Part shown: positions 6,447-7,917 of the stretch, piece by piece
How the letters are laid out: the number at the start of each line of letters is the position of its first letter
Numbering within the stretch: the stretch's first letter is position 1
Position numbers and translations under genes: made by a program
Notes under the pieces: generated by a model
Databases searched by the model: none
The model's input: only the letters and a program-made list of their open reading frames with translations
What the model was told of the DNA's origin: nothing
NCBI GenBank assembly: GCA_031269165.1
Contig: JAISZQ010000290.1
Span: 1-7,917, forward strand
Direction: 5' to 3'
DNA length: 7,917 nucleotides
Source: Spirochaetaceae bacterium
GTDB taxonomy: Bacteria; Spirochaetota; Spirochaetia; Treponematales; Breznakiellaceae

Positions 6447-6593
6447 TTATCTCTCAGTCCTTATCCCGTGCTTGATGTCAAACACCTTTTGCTTTTCCTG
6501 CGGCAGATGATCAAACAGTACCTTACCCAAACTCCTTGTGATTTGGGAAGCATCTTTGTCGGCTCTGATGACAGGCAACACAAACAGACGCAT
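6447..6593 (-). CDS. Small ORF or 3' gene remnant abutting a terminator (48 aa, hypothetical)
   Basis: From ATG 6593 the frame reads MRLFVLPVIRADKDAS.. and ends ..KVFDIKHGIRTER; I do not recognise it. Its composition (mixed charged and hydrophobic, likely helical after residue 15) is protein-like. Its stop codon sits one base before a strong terminator, as at the end of a real transcription unit. Against it: no RBS precedes the ATG, the start lies inside a 9-bp repeat hairpin (6583-6608), and upstream in-frame codons reach back into the potD-like gene only through repeat sequence. The best reading is the 3' end of an older gene whose front was replaced by the repeat. Confidence 0.25.
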   Translation of the reverse strand: MRLFVLPVIRADKDASQITRSLGKVLFDHLPQEKQKVFDIKHGIRTER

Positions 6594-6625
6594 TTGTTCG
6601 CGTCTGTTCGTGTGGTCCGTGGTTC
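6583..6625 (-). repeat. 10-bp-periodic repeat with hairpin downstream of the potD-like gene
   Basis: On the minus strand the units CACGGACC, CACGAACAG and ACGCGAACAA follow each other at 10-bp steps, with the shared core CRCGRAY. AACAGACGC (6583-6591) and GCGTCTGTT (6600-6608) form a 9-bp stem around an 8-nt loop, extendable by four pairs past one mismatch. The unit core matches that of the palindrome at 7819-7891. No coding role is likely. Confidence 0.5.
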
Positions 6626-6648
6626 TCAAAATTGCTATGCGTTTATGG

Positions 6649-7698
6649 TTATTCCCCCACCCGGATTGATTCAAACCACGCCGTGTTGTACAATTCCAAC
6701 GCCTCGCCCAGATCGTCTTTCAACTCCGTGTTGGCGAGCTCCTCGACCGTGTACCAACTCCCCTCCTGCTTCAGTTTGCGGGCCGGGATGTTCGCCGTCG
6801 CCGGGAACCCGAAGAAATCGGCGAACTCCGCGTAAATGTCCGGCCTGTGGATAAAGTCGATGAAGAGGTAGGCCGCATCGAGGTTTTTCGCCCCTTTCAG
6901 GATGCACATGCTGTCGATGTAGGCCGGCCCCCCCTCAGGCGGAATGAAGAACACCGTGTTTGCCATCATCGCCGGGTCCTCGGCAATTTCCTCGTAGACC
7001 ACCTCGGCGTAACCCTGCACCACCCAGAAATCGCCCTGCGCGTAGCCCTTGCCAAACGCCTCCGCGTCAAACTTTGTCAGGTTCGGCTTCCACTGCGTAT
7101 TGATAAGGTCGCGGGCCGCCGCAACCTCGGCGGGATTCTTCGTGTTCACCGAGAACCCCAGCGACACGAGCGCGTCCCCCATCACCTCGCGCATATCATC
7201 CAGCATCGTCATGCGGCCCTTCAAGTCGGGACGCGCAAAGAGCGACCAACTCCGCTCATAGTCCGGCACCCGTTCCGTATTCACCGCGATCCCCGCCGCC
7301 CCCCAATAGTAGGGCACCGAATAATCCATCGTCTGGTCGTAGGTCGCCTTTTGCAGAAGCAGCGGGTCGATATTCCCCAGATTGGACAACTTCGCCTTGT
7401 CAACCTTCTCCAGCATATCCTGCGCAATCATAATTGACACATAGTCCCCCGACGGAAACACGATGTCGTAGCCCGCGCCGCCCGAAAGCAACTTCGCGTA
7501 CATATCCTCGTTGGACGCAAATTCGTCGTAGACCACGTCGATCCCGTACTCCGCCTCAAACTTCTCGATGACGGAAGGCGGCGTATAATACGTCCAGTTG
7601 TAGATGAACAACTTCTTCTCCGCGTCCTTTTTCGCGCACCCCGCCAACACCAGTACGCCCGCAAGCGCCACCGTCAAAGCCCAAACACACCTCTTCAT
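6649..7698 (-). CDS. potD: Spermidine/putrescine ABC transporter substrate-binding lipoprotein (PotD-like)
   Basis: This binding protein for polyamines would serve a PotABC-type importer. It is 349 residues; E. coli PotD is 348. A lipoprotein signal peptide ends in LVLAG/C21, so it should be anchored to a membrane by lipid. It aligns with E. coli PotD almost throughout: LFIYNWTYYTPP at the N-terminus, SNEDMYAKL, GYDIVFPSGDYV, DYSVPYYWGAAGIAVN, DDMREV, PPEGGPAYIDSMCI, FGFPATANIPARK. D168 and E171 match the polyamine-binding acidic pair of E. coli (TDDAREV), and D262 matches D257. Other pocket positions differ: E36 to Y37, W229 to Q228 and W255 to Y260, so the preferred ligand may not be spermidine. 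The start is fixed by AAGGAG 6 nt upstream and by the signal peptide. Transporter genes potA, potB and potC are not in view; a strong terminator lies downstream at 6411-6445. Confidence 0.92.
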   Translation of the reverse strand: MKRCVWALTVALAGVLVLAGCAKKDAEKKLFIYNWTYYTPPSVIEKFEAEYGIDVVYDEFASNEDMYAKLLSGGAGYDIVFPSGDYVSIMIAQDMLEKVDKAKLSNLGNIDPLLLQKATYDQTMDYSVPYYWGAAGIAVNTERVPDYERSWSLFARPDLKGRMTMLDDMREVMGDALVSLGFSVNTKNPAEVAAARDLINTQWKPNLTKFDAEAFGKGYAQGDFWVVQGYAEVVYEEIAEDPAMMANTVFFIPPEGGPAYIDSMCILKGAKNLDAAYLFIDFIHRPDIYAEFADFFGFPATANIPARKLKQEGSWYTVEELANTELKDDLGEALELYNTAWFESIRVGE

Positions 7699-7749
7699 TC
7701 TTCACTCCTTAATCGATAATGTATCCCACCCACGCGGGACTTTTCCGCT

Positions 7750-7778
7750 ATTATAAGGAAAATAAAGCAAAGGGGGAA
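7750..7778 (-). promoter_or_regulatory. Likely promoter of the potD-like gene
   Basis: A perfect -10 TATAAT lies at 7755-7750 on the minus strand. The -35 at 17-bp spacing is only TTCCCC (7778-7773). Transcription would start near 7743, giving a leader of about 45 nt before the ATG at 7698, with AAGGAG at 7709-7704. A small stem (7771-7776 with 7781-7786) overlaps the -35 region and could be an operator or chance. A TTGACA further upstream (7793-7788) is 32 bp from the -10, too far to act as its -35. Confidence 0.5.
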
Positions 7779-7786
7779 GTCTCCCT

Positions 7787-7913
7787 CTGTCAACAACTTA
7801 AGCAAAAAGAAAAGAAAGGTCCGCGGATTTTCGCGGATTAACACGGATCGAGCGGGGTATAATCCGTGAAAATCCGCGTCAATCCGCGGACAAAATTTTT
7901 AAGTTGTTGACAG
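7787..7913. repeat. Nested palindrome: 10-bp-periodic arms inside 15-bp terminal inverted repeats (MITE-like)
   Basis: The outer arms CTGTCAACAACTTAA (7787-7801) and TTAAGTTGTTGACAG (7899-7913) are perfect inverted repeats. The inner arms 7819-7848 and 7862-7891 are 30 nt each and pair except at two 3-nt positions, around a 13-nt loop. Each inner arm consists of CGCGGATT/CACGGAT units at 10-bp steps. Total length is 127 bp. Both outer arms place TTGACA pointing outward, one toward the potD-like gene. The size and terminal repeats suit a non-autonomous insertion element, but flanking bases (CCCT left, GTGG right) show no target duplication, so mobility is not demonstrated. It could also fold as one long RNA hairpin. 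Confidence 0.65.
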
Positions 7914-7917
7914 GTGG

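Noticed and set aside
6847..7437. Plus-strand frame of 196 codons opposite the potD-like gene
   Set aside because: Antisense to a protein that aligns with PotD along its whole length; its H-, R- and V-rich translation is typical of a shadow frame.
7750..7793. TTGACA of the terminal repeat as the -35 of the potD-like gene
   Set aside because: It is 32 bp from the TATAAT, about twice the workable spacing.

Overview
The window looks like accessory chromosome of a spirochaete, probably a gut Treponema. I base this on the mature N-terminus of the sugar-binding protein (VFA/TGSTEKA, a common style in treponemal ABC binding proteins), on a PotD lipoprotein of the kind treponemes carry, and on the dense intergenic hairpin repeats. 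This is inference from recall; no search was run. Base composition is mosaic. The left third (about 1-2600) is comparatively AT-rich, while the efflux gene and the potD-like gene are clearly GC-richer.

Layout. (1) 1-117, minus strand: the first codons of an unidentified gene (possibly an IS630-type transposase), driven by a near-consensus promoter that leaves almost no leader. This segment cuts off the gene next to it. (2) 86-2304, minus strand: a broken CUT1-type sugar-uptake operon, with a complete extracellular sugar-binding protein, a 230-bp intercistronic stretch packed with stem-loops, and a MalF-type permease that has lost its last membrane segment(s). (3) 2341-3168: an 800-bp gap with no convincing protein gene. 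Its GC-rich part (about 2613-3145) is a chain of perfect or near-perfect hairpins bounded by inverted copies of a short repeat. (4) 3169-6279, plus strand: a complete RND (HAE1-type) inner-membrane efflux pump with no adaptor or outer-membrane partner in view. (5) 6280-6648: a convergent gap with a small ORF or gene remnant, a strong minus-strand terminator and a 10-bp-periodic repeat. (6) 6649-7698, minus strand: a PotD-like polyamine-binding lipoprotein with its own RBS and -10 box. (7) 7787-7913: a nested palindrome made of the same kind of 10-bp-periodic units inside 15-bp inverted repeats.

The two binding proteins feed different ABC importers. The sugar system is probably inactive here unless another permease serves it. 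The potD-like gene stands alone, so its PotABC partners must lie elsewhere. The most unusual material is between the genes: a dispersed 27-nt hairpin family whose two copies differ only by changes that preserve pairing, the hairpin-chain block, and the 10-bp-periodic CRCGRAY repeats.
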